Shown here: piece by piece, positions 52,255-61,803 of the stretch
How the letters are laid out: the number at the start of each line of letters is the position of its first letter
Position numbering within the stretch: position 1 is the stretch's first letter
Assembly: GCA_021769425.1 (NCBI GenBank)
Contig: JAETSX010000016.1
Span: 1 to 64,000 of the forward strand
DNA from: Eubacterium sp.
GTDB lineage: Bacteria > Bacillota > Clostridia > Lachnospirales > Lachnospiraceae
Direction of reading: 5' to 3'
Length of the DNA stretch: 64,000 nt
Program-made: the position numbers and the translations under genes
Notes under the pieces: generated by a model
Database searches by the model: none
Told to the model about the DNA's origin: nothing
The model's input: the letters and a program-made list of their open reading frames with translations, nothing else

Positions 52255-52668
52255 TTATTCTTTTTTTTGAAAAATAAAGAACCTGCTTGCCAGGTAATTC
52301 AGAATAATTACCAGTGCATTGGATATAATTTTGATCAGCATGTCATTTTGATGCAGCAGATCCACGAAAAATACCATAATTGCCAAATCCAGGATTCCGG
52401 TGGCCAGGCGGCAGGAAAAAAAGGACAGCGCTTCCCGGAACACGCCGGTGACAGATTCTGCCCGGCATTCAAACACCCAATGCCGGTTTGTGACATAGGC
52501 AAAGAGCACGGAGAGAATCCATGCTGTTACGGTTCCTGCCGCGGCGCTCATTTCAAAAGTCCGACAGATAAAATAAACAATGATATTTACGAGAGTAGTG
52601 CAGACGCCGAAAAACAGATAGGCAATGATTTCCTGGCACGCTGTCATCAGTTCTTTTATTTTTTTCAT
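52255..52668 (-). CDS. GtrA-family membrane protein
   Basis: The protein has 137 residues with four membrane segments (about 13-33, 42-60, 77-100 and 108-128) separated by short loops and a conserved NRHWVFE motif after TM2 and a closing NYLASRFFIF. GtrA proteins are thought to flip or anchor lipid-linked sugars for glycosyltransferases. The partner glycosyltransferase is not in the window. The start follows AAAGGA at 11 bases, rather long. It is convergent with glgA and divergent from the tepA-like gene. Confidence 0.88.
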   Translation of the reverse strand: MKKIKELMTACQEIIAYLFFGVCTTLVNIIVYFICRTFEMSAAAGTVTAWILSVLFAYVTNRHWVFECRAESVTGVFREALSFFSCRLATGILDLAIMVFFVDLLHQNDMLIKIISNALVIILNYLASRFFIFQKKE

Positions 52669-52731
52669 CCTTGGAGGGTTCCTTTCCGTAAAAATAGGAT
52701 GCGCATTCGTCCATTTTGTTTTAAATTTTCA

Positions 52732-52794
52732 GCAGCTTTGAAAGCTGCCGCAGAAGCGCCTCTACAGGGAATCATACCATAAAAACAGAGGCGC
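52732..52794. repeat. two adjacent palindromes in the gtrA-tepA gap
   Basis: GCAGCTTTGAAAGCTGC (52732-52748) is a perfect palindrome around one base. GCGCCTCT (52756-52763) pairs with AGAGGCGC (52787-52794). They lie between divergent genes and could be operators or hairpins in the gtrA leader. Function unknown. Confidence 0.6.
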
Positions 52795-52962
52795 CTACAA
52801 GGAATTGGCACGACTTGTTCGGACTGTTTTGCGTCAGTGTACAACCAGGAGAAATATCTGCCGGAACCAATAATTTCCACGTTTGCTTCGTATAAATTTC
52901 CATGGATTTTTCGATACTAACATAAGAAATTGTGCCGAAAATTCTATAGAATGGAGAAAAAT

Positions 52963-53661
52963 ATGGAAGAGAATTTAAAACAGCAGGAAAAGAATCAGAG
53001 TGAAAATGAAGAAATTAAGGAAATGGGACAGCTTACCTTAGAACAGGGAAAGGAGCGCCACAAAATCCATCTGCTGTCCATTATCGGAGAGATTGAAGGG
53101 CACGAGAGCCTTTCTCCCAACACCAAGACCACGAAATATGAACACGTGCTGCCTAAGCTGGCTTCTATAGAGGATGATGACAGCATAGACGGCGTTATGG
53201 TGATTATTAACACGGTAGGCGGTGATGTGGAATCCGGGCTGGCTATTGCAGAAATGCTTTCCTCCCTCAGCAAGCCTACCGTTTCCCTCGTACTGGGGGG
53301 AAGCCATTCCATAGGGGTGCCGTTGGCGGTTTCCACGGATTATTCCTATATTGTTCCCACAGGAACCATGGTGATCCATCCGGTGCGCTTAAACGGCCTG
53401 GTTATCGGTGCGCCTCAGACTTATGATTACTTTCAGCAGATGCAGGATCGAATTACCGGATTTGTCGCCAGCCATTGCTTTGCCAGCCAGGAGCAATTGG
53501 AAAAGATGATGATGAATACCAGTATGCTGACAAAGGATCTGGGTACGATTCTGGTGGGTAGCCAGGCGGTGTCCGAAGGCATTATCAATGAAGTGGGAGG
53601 CATTGATGAAGCCATGAAAAAATTGCACCAGATGATTGAGGAGAGCAAGGAGCAGGAATAA
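52963..53661 (+). CDS. ClpP-fold serine protease, TepA/YmfB type
   Basis: The protein has 232 residues. After a charged N-terminus of about 60 residues comes a ClpP-like fold: INTVGGDVESGLAIAEML, the nucleophile block GGSHSIG, then MVIHPVRLNG with the catalytic His. This matches B. subtilis TepA (YmfB), linked to protein export, rather than housekeeping ClpP, which has MGQAASMGA and works with Clp ATPases. The ATG at 52963 is preceded by TGGAGA at 5 bases; an ATG at 52951 has no site. No Clp ATPase adjoins it. Confidence 0.88.
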   Translation: MEENLKQQEKNQSENEEIKEMGQLTLEQGKERHKIHLLSIIGEIEGHESLSPNTKTTKYEHVLPKLASIEDDDSIDGVMVIINTVGGDVESGLAIAEMLSSLSKPTVSLVLGGSHSIGVPLAVSTDYSYIVPTGTMVIHPVRLNGLVIGAPQTYDYFQQMQDRITGFVASHCFASQEQLEKMMMNTSMLTKDLGTILVGSQAVSEGIINEVGGIDEAMKKLHQMIEESKEQE

Positions 53662-53724
53662 TGGGGCAGTATTTCTTCATATGCGGAAATTTTTGCGGCG
53701 GACAAAGATAATTCCCGAAACTGG

Positions 53725-53753
53725 TTGAGTTTTTGGCCGTTATGAGGTATATT
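53725..53753 (+). promoter_or_regulatory. promoter of the small gene at 53800
   Basis: TTGAGT (53725-53730), 17-base spacer, TATATT (53748-53753). It is placed about 40 bases before the next start codon. Confidence 0.6.
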
Positions 53754-53799
53754 ATTAGTGAGAGGATAATAAGTGACAAGTAAAGGACAGGTGGCGCGT

Positions 53800-54096
53800 A
53801 TGAAGAAATATATGAGAAGTTCTCTGGAGGTAGAGGCGGTAAAATATGAACTTGGCAAAGGTCTGGAAGATGGATTTCTTCCATGGACTTCTGTAGTAAC
53901 TACAGGTTGGATTAAGCCCGATAATCTTATTCAAATCACCCGTGAGGACGGCGTAGTGGTTTGTCCCTTTGTTCAAAACCGCAGAGGCCTCACTTTTCTC
54001 CGGGAAGATGACTATATTATCGTGGAGAAAGATATGGAGCGGCATGTATGCGGGCAGGATAAATTTTTTAAACGTTTTCAGCCAGTGGAAGAGTAA
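53800..54096 (+). CDS. small protein resembling phage PGDYI-type proteins
   Basis: The protein has 98 residues starting MKKYMRSSLEVEAVKYELG. The layout of an N-terminal VEAVKY strand, a central VVCPFVQNRRG and a C-terminal REDDYIIVEKDMERHVCGQDKFFKRF echoes short phage-borne proteins in which a PGDYI motif precedes a charged end; here PGDYI reads EDDYI. GGACAGGTGG lies upstream of the ATG. It is soluble with no signal. The resemblance is loose and the function is unknown. It stands alone with its own promoter. Confidence 0.6.
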   Translation: MKKYMRSSLEVEAVKYELGKGLEDGFLPWTSVVTTGWIKPDNLIQITREDGVVVCPFVQNRRGLTFLREDDYIIVEKDMERHVCGQDKFFKRFQPVEE

Positions 54097-54141
54097 GGAG
54101 AGGCCTGTTGAATTTTAATTGAAAAACATCCTCAATGGGAT

Positions 54142-54243
54142 TTATACTCACGAGTATACTTATTTGCTCAGTGATTTGCTGTTTTTCTTGAGATAATGAG
54201 AATCTGTTGGCAAATCATTTGGCTTGCGGATATGCGGGTATAA
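54142..54243. repeat. MITE-like inverted repeat, copy 2
   Basis: This 102-bp element with the same outer arms as copy 1 (TTATACTCACGAG at the left, GCGGGTATAA at the right) and inner GGCAAATCATTTGGC. The first 30 bases (TTTATACTCACGAGtATACTTATTTG) match copy 1 almost exactly; the centre has diverged. Confidence 0.7.
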
Positions 54244-54302
54244 GATTTTGAAAATTCCATTCAGGATGTTTTTATCATTAATAGAGATGCTGATAAAAGA
54301 AA

Positions 54303-54330
54303 TTCCGCCTGTGCAGGCGGAAATATTTTT
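54303..54330 (+). terminator. intrinsic terminator before addB
   Basis: TTCCGCCTG (54303-54311) pairs with CAGGCGGAA (54314-54322), followed by ATATTTTTT. A second hairpin GGCGCT/AGCGCC (54351-54371) and a second GCAGGCGGAA lie just downstream, before the addB start. It probably ends the upstream transcript; if transcription enters addB from above it would act as an attenuator. Confidence 0.8.
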
Positions 54331-54429
54331 TCAGAATACAGGCAGTTTGGGGCGCTTTGGACTGCAGCGCCTCAAAGGATGTTCCAACTGCGCAGGCGGA
54401 AGAAAGTTCTCAGACATAGGAGGTGCATA

Positions 54430-57400
54430 ATGTCACTGCAATTGATTTTTGGAGGTTCCGGCAGCGGAAAATCGGACTATGTATACCGGAATCTGTTAGA
54501 ACAGTCCAAGGCGGAAAGGGATAAAACATTTTTCGTGCTGGTGCCGGAACAGTTTACCATGCAGACCCAGAGAGAACTGGTAAGGCGGCAGGAAAACCAC
54601 AGCATTATGAATGTGGATGTGGTCAGTTTTCCAAGGCTTGCCTACCGGGTGTTTGACGAACTGGGTATGGGGAATCTGAGCATTTTGGAAGAGACAGGCA
54701 AGAATCTTCTGCTGCGGCGGGTGGCGGAGGAACAGCAGGATAATTTAAAACTTTTAAAGGCCAGTATGAAAAAAGCGGGATATATCAGTGAGGTGAAGTC
54801 CGTCATTTCTGAGCTGACCCAGTACCGGATTCTTCCGGGGCAGTTGGATGCCTTTATTCAGGATGAAGAGCAGTCGCCGCTGTTTCGCTATAAAATTCAG
54901 GATATCCAGACCATGTATCAGGGGTTTCTGGATTATCTGGAAGGAAAAGGGCCTGCAGCCAGGACAGATGGAGGAACACAGTATCCTGGGAAAGCTGCTG
55001 CAGATGCAATCCGGACAGGAGATCCTTCAGCGGGCGGGGGAACACAGTGTCCGGACAGAGAACATAATTATATTACAGCGGAAGATCTTCTGGAGGTTCT
55101 GGCGCAGGCTGCAGAACGCTCTCAGATTTTGAAAGGATCGGTCATTGTGCTGGACGGATTTACCGGGTTTACCCCGGTGCAGTACTATCTTCTGGAAACC
55201 CTTTTGAGGCTGACTGATGAGATTGTGGTGACAGTGACATTGGATGAACGGGAGAATCCCTACCAGTGCCAGGGAATTCAGGAGCTTTTTTATATGAGCA
55301 AAAAGACTATTGGAACGCTGCTGAATCTGGCTGAGCAGAATCATGTGGAGGTAAAAGAGCCTTACTGGGTGCGCCATACCGAAAAAAGCCGGTTTGCAAA
55401 CTCCCCTGCATTGGGGTGGCTGGAACAGAATCTGTTCCGTTTTCGGCCCAGACCCTATTTGGGTTCCCATGCTGCTCAAAGCAAAGAAACGGAGAAAACG
55501 GATTCGGACATTCGGTTCTTTTCCCTGTTAAATCCCAGACAGGAGCTTCATTTTGCCGCCAGGGAAATCAAAAAGCTGGTACGGGAGCAGAACTACCGTT
55601 ACAAAGACATTGCCATTGTGTGCGGCGATGTGGAATTGTATGGAAATTATGCAAATGAGATTTTTGACGCTTATGAGATTCCCTTGTTTCTGGACGCCCG
55701 AAAAAATATTGTGTTTCATCCCATGACGGAATTTATCAAACAATCGCTTCTGCTGATAGAACAGGATTTTTCTTATGAAACGGCGCTGGGATACCTTCGG
55801 TGCGGTCTTAGCGGATGGGAAATGGAACAGGTGGATCTTTTGGAGAATTATCTTCTGGCAGAGGGAATTCGGGGATTTCAGAAATGGCAGGAGCCCTGGG
55901 TGAGACGGGGAAGCGTCCAGTCTCAAGAAGAGCTGGACCAAATTAATGAGCTTCGGGAGCAATTTGTGAAACAGTTTGCCCCGCTGCGGGAAAGTTTTCG
56001 CAGGGAAAAGGGAGAGCGCCATACGGTGCTGGAGGAATCCAGGGCTTTATATCTTCTGATGTTTCAGCTTGATGTGGAAGGGCGGTTAAAGGAGTATGAA
56101 GAACAGTTCAGCCGGGAAGGAGAAAACGCCCTGGCGAAGGAATATGCGCAGATTTATAAAATTGTGATGGATTTGCTGGATAAGATGGTGGAACTTCTGG
56201 GAGAGGAGCGGATGAGCGTCCGGGAGTACCGGGAGATTTTGGAAGCGGGTCTGGAAGCGGCGGCGGTGGGAATTATTCCGCCGGGATATGACCGGGTAGT
56301 GTTCGGAGATATTGAACGGACCAGGCTTTCCGATATTAAGGTTCTGTTTTTTGTAGGCGTCAATGACGGGCTGATCCCTAAGGCCTCCCAGCATGGAGGA
56401 ATTATTTCCCAGTCGGATCGGGAATGGTTTGCCTCTCACGGCATGGAGCTTGCGCCCACTGACAGAGAGCGGAGCTTTATCCAGAAATTTTATCTCTATC
56501 TGAATCTGACAAAACCTTCGGAAAAGCTGTATATGACCTGGTTTCGGGTTACCCAGGACGGCAAGGAAGCCAGGAAATCTTATTTAATCAGCGCCATGTT
56601 TAAAATGTTTCCGGGTATTTTGCCGGTGCGGGTGGAGGAAACCCTTTGTGCAAAACAGCAGGAGGCTGAGAAAGAGGATCTTCAGCTGGGAGGCGGCTTG
56701 AAACAGGAAGGAACTTTACATATGGAGCAGATTGTAACCCCAAAAAGCAGCCTGAAATTTCTGGTGGAAGGTCTGAAAGCGGCGCAAAAGGGAGTTCTGC
56801 ATCCTCAGTGGAAAGGTCTTTGCCAATGGTATCTGTCTGAGGAACTCTGGAAAGAAAAGGCGTCTCAGCTTTTGGAAGCGGCTTTTTACCAGTATCATGC
56901 AAAACCTGTGGGGGCAGAGGTAGTCAGGGCTTTGTACGGCAGGGCGCTGGAAAACAGCGTAACCCGTTTAGAACAGTTCAGCGCCTGCGCTTTCGGGCAT
57001 TTTCTCCAGTATGGGCTGAAGCTGCAGGAACGAAGCCTGGGTGAATTTGCGCCTGTGGATATGGGAAATATGTTTCATGAGGCATTGGAGCGGTATTCCA
57101 ATCACATGGAAGAGGCAGGATTCTGCTGGTTCAATATACCGGAGGAGGTGAAGGAAAGGCTGATTCAGCAGGCGGTGGAGGAAACGCTGGGTTCAGGGTT
57201 TGCCAGTATGCTGTTTCAGGAAGCCAGAACAGCCTATCTGCTGGAGCGGATGAAACGGATTTTAAGGCGTACCATTGATACGATTACGGAGCAGATTCAG
57301 ACCAGTCATTTTACGCCTGAGGGATATGAGGTTTCCTTTTCCTTTGCGGAAAACCTGGATGCTGTGAATTTTATTTTAAGCGGAGAGGAGCGGATGCGCT

Positions 57401-58002
57401 TACAGGGCAGAATTGATCGGATTGACACCAGAAAAGAAGGGAACCAGGTCTATGTGAAAGTCATTGATTATAAGTCAGGAAACCGGGAGTTTCAATTGCT
57501 GTCGCTGTATCATGGACTGCAGCTGCAGCTGGTGGTTTATCTGAATTCTGCCATGGAGCTTATGAAGCGAAAGTATCCAGGGAAAGAAGTCATTCCCGGC
57601 GGTATGTATTATTACCATCTGGACGATCCGGTGGTAGAGGGAAATTCTGCCAGCACAGACGCGGAAATACAGGAGAAGATACTGGAAGAACTGAAGCTGA
57701 AAGGCGTTGCCGGAGAAGGAGAAGATGTAAGCGTCAGCAAAAAATCCAAAAGAGCCGGGGCAGAGGAATTTCAGATTCTCTCCCGCTATGTCAACCACAA
57801 AATCCGCGATATCGGGCGGAAAATCTTTGACGGGGAAATCGGCGCTGAGCCCTATCAGCTGGGCGACAGCACCGGCTGTGATTATTGTCCCTACCACGGC
57901 GTCTGCGGTTTTGATCCTTCCTCTCCGGGATGGAATTACCGGAAGCTGGAAAATATCAAAGATGAAAGGGAGATTCTGGAAAAAATGCGAAAGGAGCTGT
58001 AG
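54430..58002 (+). CDS. addB: AddB subunit of the helicase-nuclease
   Basis: With AddA processes double-strand breaks for RecA, replacing RecBCD in Bacillota. The protein has 1190 residues. The N-terminal Walker A is GGSGSGKSD (about 7-15), followed by inactive helicase-like domains. The C-terminal RecB-type nuclease has VIDYKSGNREF, and the iron-sulfur cluster Cys set comprises one upstream Cys (SACAFGHF) and the late CDYCPYHGVCGF group. The ATG at 54430 follows AGGAGGTGC. An internal Pro/Gly/Gln-rich stretch (about 185-215, ARTDGGTQYPGKAAADAIRT) with a repeated GGTQ(Y/C)P looks like an insertion. addA follows after 5 bases. Confidence 0.95.
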   Translation: MSLQLIFGGSGSGKSDYVYRNLLEQSKAERDKTFFVLVPEQFTMQTQRELVRRQENHSIMNVDVVSFPRLAYRVFDELGMGNLSILEETGKNLLLRRVAEEQQDNLKLLKASMKKAGYISEVKSVISELTQYRILPGQLDAFIQDEEQSPLFRYKIQDIQTMYQGFLDYLEGKGPAARTDGGTQYPGKAAADAIRTGDPSAGGGTQCPDREHNYITAEDLLEVLAQAAERSQILKGSVIVLDGFTGFTPVQYYLLETLLRLTDEIVVTVTLDERENPYQCQGIQELFYMSKKTIGTLLNLAEQNHVEVKEPYWVRHTEKSRFANSPALGWLEQNLFRFRPRPYLGSHAAQSKETEKTDSDIRFFSLLNPRQELHFAAREIKKLVREQNYRYKDIAIVCGDVELYGNYANEIFDAYEIPLFLDARKNIVFHPMTEFIKQSLLLIEQDFSYETALGYLRCGLSGWEMEQVDLLENYLLAEGIRGFQKWQEPWVRRGSVQSQEELDQINELREQFVKQFAPLRESFRREKGERHTVLEESRALYLLMFQLDVEGRLKEYEEQFSREGENALAKEYAQIYKIVMDLLDKMVELLGEERMSVREYREILEAGLEAAAVGIIPPGYDRVVFGDIERTRLSDIKVLFFVGVNDGLIPKASQHGGIISQSDREWFASHGMELAPTDRERSFIQKFYLYLNLTKPSEKLYMTWFRVTQDGKEARKSYLISAMFKMFPGILPVRVEETLCAKQQEAEKEDLQLGGGLKQEGTLHMEQIVTPKSSLKFLVEGLKAAQKGVLHPQWKGLCQWYLSEELWKEKASQLLEAAFYQYHAKPVGAEVVRALYGRALENSVTRLEQFSACAFGHFLQYGLKLQERSLGEFAPVDMGNMFHEALERYSNHMEEAGFCWFNIPEEVKERLIQQAVEETLGSGFASMLFQEARTAYLLERMKRILRRTIDTITEQIQTSHFTPEGYEVSFSFAENLDAVNFILSGEERMRLQGRIDRIDTRKEGNQVYVKVIDYKSGNREFQLLSLYHGLQLQLVVYLNSAMELMKRKYPGKEVIPGGMYYYHLDDPVVEGNSASTDAEIQEKILEELKLKGVAGEGEDVSVSKKSKRAGAEEFQILSRYVNHKIRDIGRKIFDGEIGAEPYQLGDSTGCDYCPYHGVCGFDPSSPGWNYRKLENIKDEREILEKMRKEL

Positions 58003-58007
58003 GAGAC

Positions 58008-61000
58008 GTGGAAAAGCAATGGACCAGAGAACAACAGCAGGTCATCGACCTTGAGAACAGAAATCTTTTGGTGTCTGCGGCGGCAGGAAGCGGAAAGACG
58101 GCGGTATTGGTAGAGCGGATTATCCGAAAAATCACAGACCCGGATCATCCTGCAGATATTGACCGGCTTCTGATTGTGACTTTTACCAATGCGGCGGCGG
58201 CCCAGATGCGGGAACGGATCGGCCTTGCCATAGAACAGGCGCTGGAGCGGCAGCCGGAAAACGGGCATCTGCAGAAACAGCTGACTTTACTGCATAATGC
58301 ACAGATTACCACCATACATAGTTTTTGCCTCTATGTGATACGCAATTATTTCCATAGGATTGAATTAGACCCTGAGTTTCGGGTGGCAGAGGAAGGAGAG
58401 TTAAAGCTGTTAAAAAGCGATGCCCTGGATCGGACGCTGGAGGAATATTACAAAGAGGCGAAGCCGGAATTTCTTGCTCTTTCAGAAACCATCGCTACCG
58501 GTAAAAATGATCTTCCCCTGAAAGAGACCGTGCTGAAATTATATGAGTTTGCCATGAGCTATCCCTGGGTGGAAGAATGGCTGGAGAGCTGCAAAAAACC
58601 ATTCCGGACAGAAACCCTGGAGGAATTTGAGCGGCTTCCTCTGGCAAAAGAGTTGCTGTCCTACTTAAACAGTCTTGCCGGCCAGTGGGCTTTGCAGATG
58701 AGGATCTGCAGGAATCTCAGCCTGGAGGAAGGCGGGCCTTTCATGTATGAAGAGCTTCTGACCAGGGAATCTCAGGCTATGGAAGACATTGCCGCATGCA
58801 AAACCTATGCTCAATATTACGAGAAAATCCGGGGATTTTCTTTCGGGCGGCTGCCGTCTGCAAGAAAGTTTGAGGTCTATCCGGCCCAAAAAGAACGGGT
58901 GCAGAAGCTGCGGAATGAAGTGAAGAATTCCATGAAAAAAGCTGTGGAGCAGTTTTTCTTTCAGAGCCCGGAGCAAATGATTGCAGATATGAAAAAAAAT
59001 CAGCCTGTGGCGGATATGCTCATTGAAGTTACGCTTGCCTTTATGCGGAAGTTTGCAGAGAAGAAGCGGGAAAAAAATATGATGGATTTTAATGATCTGG
59101 AGCATTTTGCGCTGCAGATTCTGGTGGAGGATGCCTCCGGAAAGCCCTCCAAAACAGCTTTGGAGCTGCGGAACAATTATACGGAAATCATGGTGGATGA
59201 ATATCAGGATTCCAATTATGTGCAGGAGACGATATTAAAGTCCGTTTCCAGGGAATCCGAAAACATTTACAATATTTTTATGGTAGGAGATGTGAAACAG
59301 AGCATTTACCGGTTCCGTATGGCAAGGCCGGAGCTTTTCATGGAAAAATACCGTACTTATACCCAGGAAGAAAGCAATTGCCAGAGAATTGACCTGCATA
59401 TGAATTTCCGCAGCAGGAAGGAGACGCTGCAGAGAGTGAATGATATATTTTATCGGATTATGAAAGAAGATATCGGAAATATTACTTATGATGCGAAAGC
59501 GGCCCTTTATCCGGGGGCGGCATTTCCCGAAGGGGAAGCGGGGATGTTCGAGCCGGAACTTCTTGTGATTGAGCCGGAAGAAGGGAATAAAGATCTGAAA
59601 ACCCAGGAATTAGAGGCGAAGGCAGTGGGGTTTGAAATTCATAAGCTGATGCAGGAGCAAAAGATTACGGAGCAGATGCCTCAAAAGGATCAGCCGGGAA
59701 CTCTGCGGCCTTTGCGTTATTCTGATATCGTGATTCTGCTTCGCTCTATGAGCGGATGGGCAGATATTTTTGTGAAAGTTCTGGGAGAGATGGGGATTCC
59801 TGCAAGGGCTGCAGCGGGAACCGGATATTTTTCCGCGGTTGAAGTGCAGACGGCATTGAACCTGCTGCGGATTCTGGATAATCCCAGACAGGACATTCCC
59901 ATGGCTTCTGTGCTGGCTTCTCCCATTGTGGGGCTGAGCGGGGAAGAATTGGCAGTGATACGGACTTCCTGCCCGGAAGGCAGATTCTATCAGGCGGTGA
60001 TGGAGTATGCGGAATCGGATGCCAGAGATCATCTGCGTAAAAAATTACGGGAGTTTCTGGCTTTTGTGGAAAGGTTTCGAAAAAAAGTCAGCTATACCCC
60101 CATCCATGAGCTGCTTTCCCAGGCATTGGAGGAAACCGGATATCAGGCTTATGTGTATGCCCTGCCGGGAGGAGAAATCCGCCGGGCAAATTTAGAAATG
60201 CTCATTGAAAAGGCCATTGCCTATGAAAATACCAGTTACCGGGGCCTGTTTCATTTTATCCGCTATGTGGAACAGCTGCAGAAATATGATGTGGATTTTC
60301 CCCTTGCAGAGGGGGAAGAGGCAGAAGATGCGGTGCGGATTATGAGTATTCACAAAAGCAAAGGGCTGGAATTTCCGGTGGTATTTGTGTCGGGCCTGGG
60401 AAAAATGTTCAATACTCAGGATGCCCGGGAACGGGTGGCGCTGCACCCGGGACTTGGCATCGGCATGGATACGGTGGACCTGAAACGCCGGCTGCGGACG
60501 CCGGGGCTCACCAGACAATTTCTAGCCAGAAAGGTGACGATGGAAAACGTGGGAGAAGAACTGCGGGTTCTCTATGTGGCGTTAACCAGGGCAAAGGAAA
60601 AGCTGGTGCTGACAGGCGTGATGAAAAAGGCGGAGGAAAAATTGGAATCTATGCAGGCTATTGCTGCAGAAGACGGTTTTCTCACCTTTTTAAGCCGCTT
60701 AAACAGCAATACCTTTCTGCAGTTTTTGCTGTCGGCATCAAGCTGCATGGAAGAAAAGCTGCCGGTTACGCTGATCAAACAGAAGGAGCTGGAGGAGACA
60801 GAGGTGCAAAAAGCGGTCCAGGAAGGATTAACCAGAATTCAGCTGCTGGCTGCGCTGCAGGAGGCGGAGCCTGAGTGGAAAGGGCAGGTTGCGGAACGTT
60901 TTTCTTATCAGTATCCGTATGAAAATGAGGTGGCCATGAAGACGAAGCTGTCGGTGTCGGAAATCAAACACCGGGCCATGGATCGCTTTATTGAGGAAGA

Positions 61001-61709
61001 GCAGTTGGAGCAGATGTTTCCGGCGGTAAGCCCTGGGATTATGGAAGCTGAGGAAAGTTCCGGGAAAGATCCGGGAAATCGGAAAGCCCTGAAGAACCTG
61101 GAACAGACAGAAATTATTCCGACCGGCAGGAAAGCGGGAACCCAGCAGGAAGATTTTCCACGGTATATTCCTGCATTTATGGAAGGGGCGCAGAAAGAAA
61201 ATCTGGGTGCAAAGCGGGGGACAGCTATGCACCGTGTCCTGGAATGCTATGATTTCACCAAACCATCCGAAACATTACGGCAGCAGCTTTTGGAAATGGA
61301 AGAACAGCAGAGGCTCGAAGAGGAACTTCTGGAACTCATTTCTGTGCCGGCATTAAAGAATTTTCTGGATACAGACCTTGGCATGCGGATGCAGGAGGCT
61401 GCAAAACAGGGAAAATTATATCGGGAAAAGCCTTTCGTTATGGGAAAACCTGCCAGTGAAGTGTTAGAGGACAGCGTCAGTGAGGAGATGATCTTAATTC
61501 AGGGAATTATTGACGTATTTTTTGAAGAACCTGACGGAATCGTATTGCTGGATTACAAGACAGACCGGGTGAAATCCCCCCAGGAGCTTGCCGGACTTTA
61601 CCGTGCCCAACTGGAATTATATCAAGAGGCCATTGAGCGTTTTGCCGGAAAGAAAGTGAAAGAACGTCTTCTCTATTCTTTCTGCCTGGAGGAAGTGATT
61701 TCAGTATAA
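58008..61709 (+). CDS. addA: AddA subunit, ATP-dependent helicase-nuclease
   Basis: UvrD-like 3'-5' helicase with C-terminal nuclease, 1233 residues. Motifs in order: AAAGSGKTAVLVERII (Walker A, about 25), TFTNAAAAQMRERI, VDEYQDSNYVQ (Walker B), GDVKQSIYRFRMARPELF, the IHKSKGLEFPVVF motif, VALTRAKEKL, and the nuclease motif LLDYKTDRV near the end. The GTG start at 58008 is the only sensible one, with TAGGAG close upstream. It is 5 bases after addB, in the standard addB-addA order. A charged loop before the nuclease domain is long but normal for the family. Confidence 0.96.
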   Translation: MEKQWTREQQQVIDLENRNLLVSAAAGSGKTAVLVERIIRKITDPDHPADIDRLLIVTFTNAAAAQMRERIGLAIEQALERQPENGHLQKQLTLLHNAQITTIHSFCLYVIRNYFHRIELDPEFRVAEEGELKLLKSDALDRTLEEYYKEAKPEFLALSETIATGKNDLPLKETVLKLYEFAMSYPWVEEWLESCKKPFRTETLEEFERLPLAKELLSYLNSLAGQWALQMRICRNLSLEEGGPFMYEELLTRESQAMEDIAACKTYAQYYEKIRGFSFGRLPSARKFEVYPAQKERVQKLRNEVKNSMKKAVEQFFFQSPEQMIADMKKNQPVADMLIEVTLAFMRKFAEKKREKNMMDFNDLEHFALQILVEDASGKPSKTALELRNNYTEIMVDEYQDSNYVQETILKSVSRESENIYNIFMVGDVKQSIYRFRMARPELFMEKYRTYTQEESNCQRIDLHMNFRSRKETLQRVNDIFYRIMKEDIGNITYDAKAALYPGAAFPEGEAGMFEPELLVIEPEEGNKDLKTQELEAKAVGFEIHKLMQEQKITEQMPQKDQPGTLRPLRYSDIVILLRSMSGWADIFVKVLGEMGIPARAAAGTGYFSAVEVQTALNLLRILDNPRQDIPMASVLASPIVGLSGEELAVIRTSCPEGRFYQAVMEYAESDARDHLRKKLREFLAFVERFRKKVSYTPIHELLSQALEETGYQAYVYALPGGEIRRANLEMLIEKAIAYENTSYRGLFHFIRYVEQLQKYDVDFPLAEGEEAEDAVRIMSIHKSKGLEFPVVFVSGLGKMFNTQDARERVALHPGLGIGMDTVDLKRRLRTPGLTRQFLARKVTMENVGEELRVLYVALTRAKEKLVLTGVMKKAEEKLESMQAIAAEDGFLTFLSRLNSNTFLQFLLSASSCMEEKLPVTLIKQKELEETEVQKAVQEGLTRIQLLAALQEAEPEWKGQVAERFSYQYPYENEVAMKTKLSVSEIKHRAMDRFIEEEQLEQMFPAVSPGIMEAEESSGKDPGNRKALKNLEQTEIIPTGRKAGTQQEDFPRYIPAFMEGAQKENLGAKRGTAMHRVLECYDFTKPSETLRQQLLEMEEQQRLEEELLELISVPALKNFLDTDLGMRMQEAAKQGKLYREKPFVMGKPASEVLEDSVSEEMILIQGIIDVFFEEPDGIVLLDYKTDRVKSPQELAGLYRAQLELYQEAIERFAGKKVKERLLYSFCLEEVISV

Positions 61710-61803
61710 AAGTTTGTGTGTGAAAGAGCAATCTGGTATTTCCATCCGTATCCAATGATAAAAAATTTGCTGAAACACGAACCAAAAGAAAGGAAGGATT
61801 GTT

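Noticed and set aside
54966-55050. Frameshift or insertion element within addB
   Set aside because: The Gly/Gln/Pro-rich stretch with repeated GGTQ(Y/C)P is in frame, short and lies between helicase-like domains; it looks like a tolerated loop expansion.
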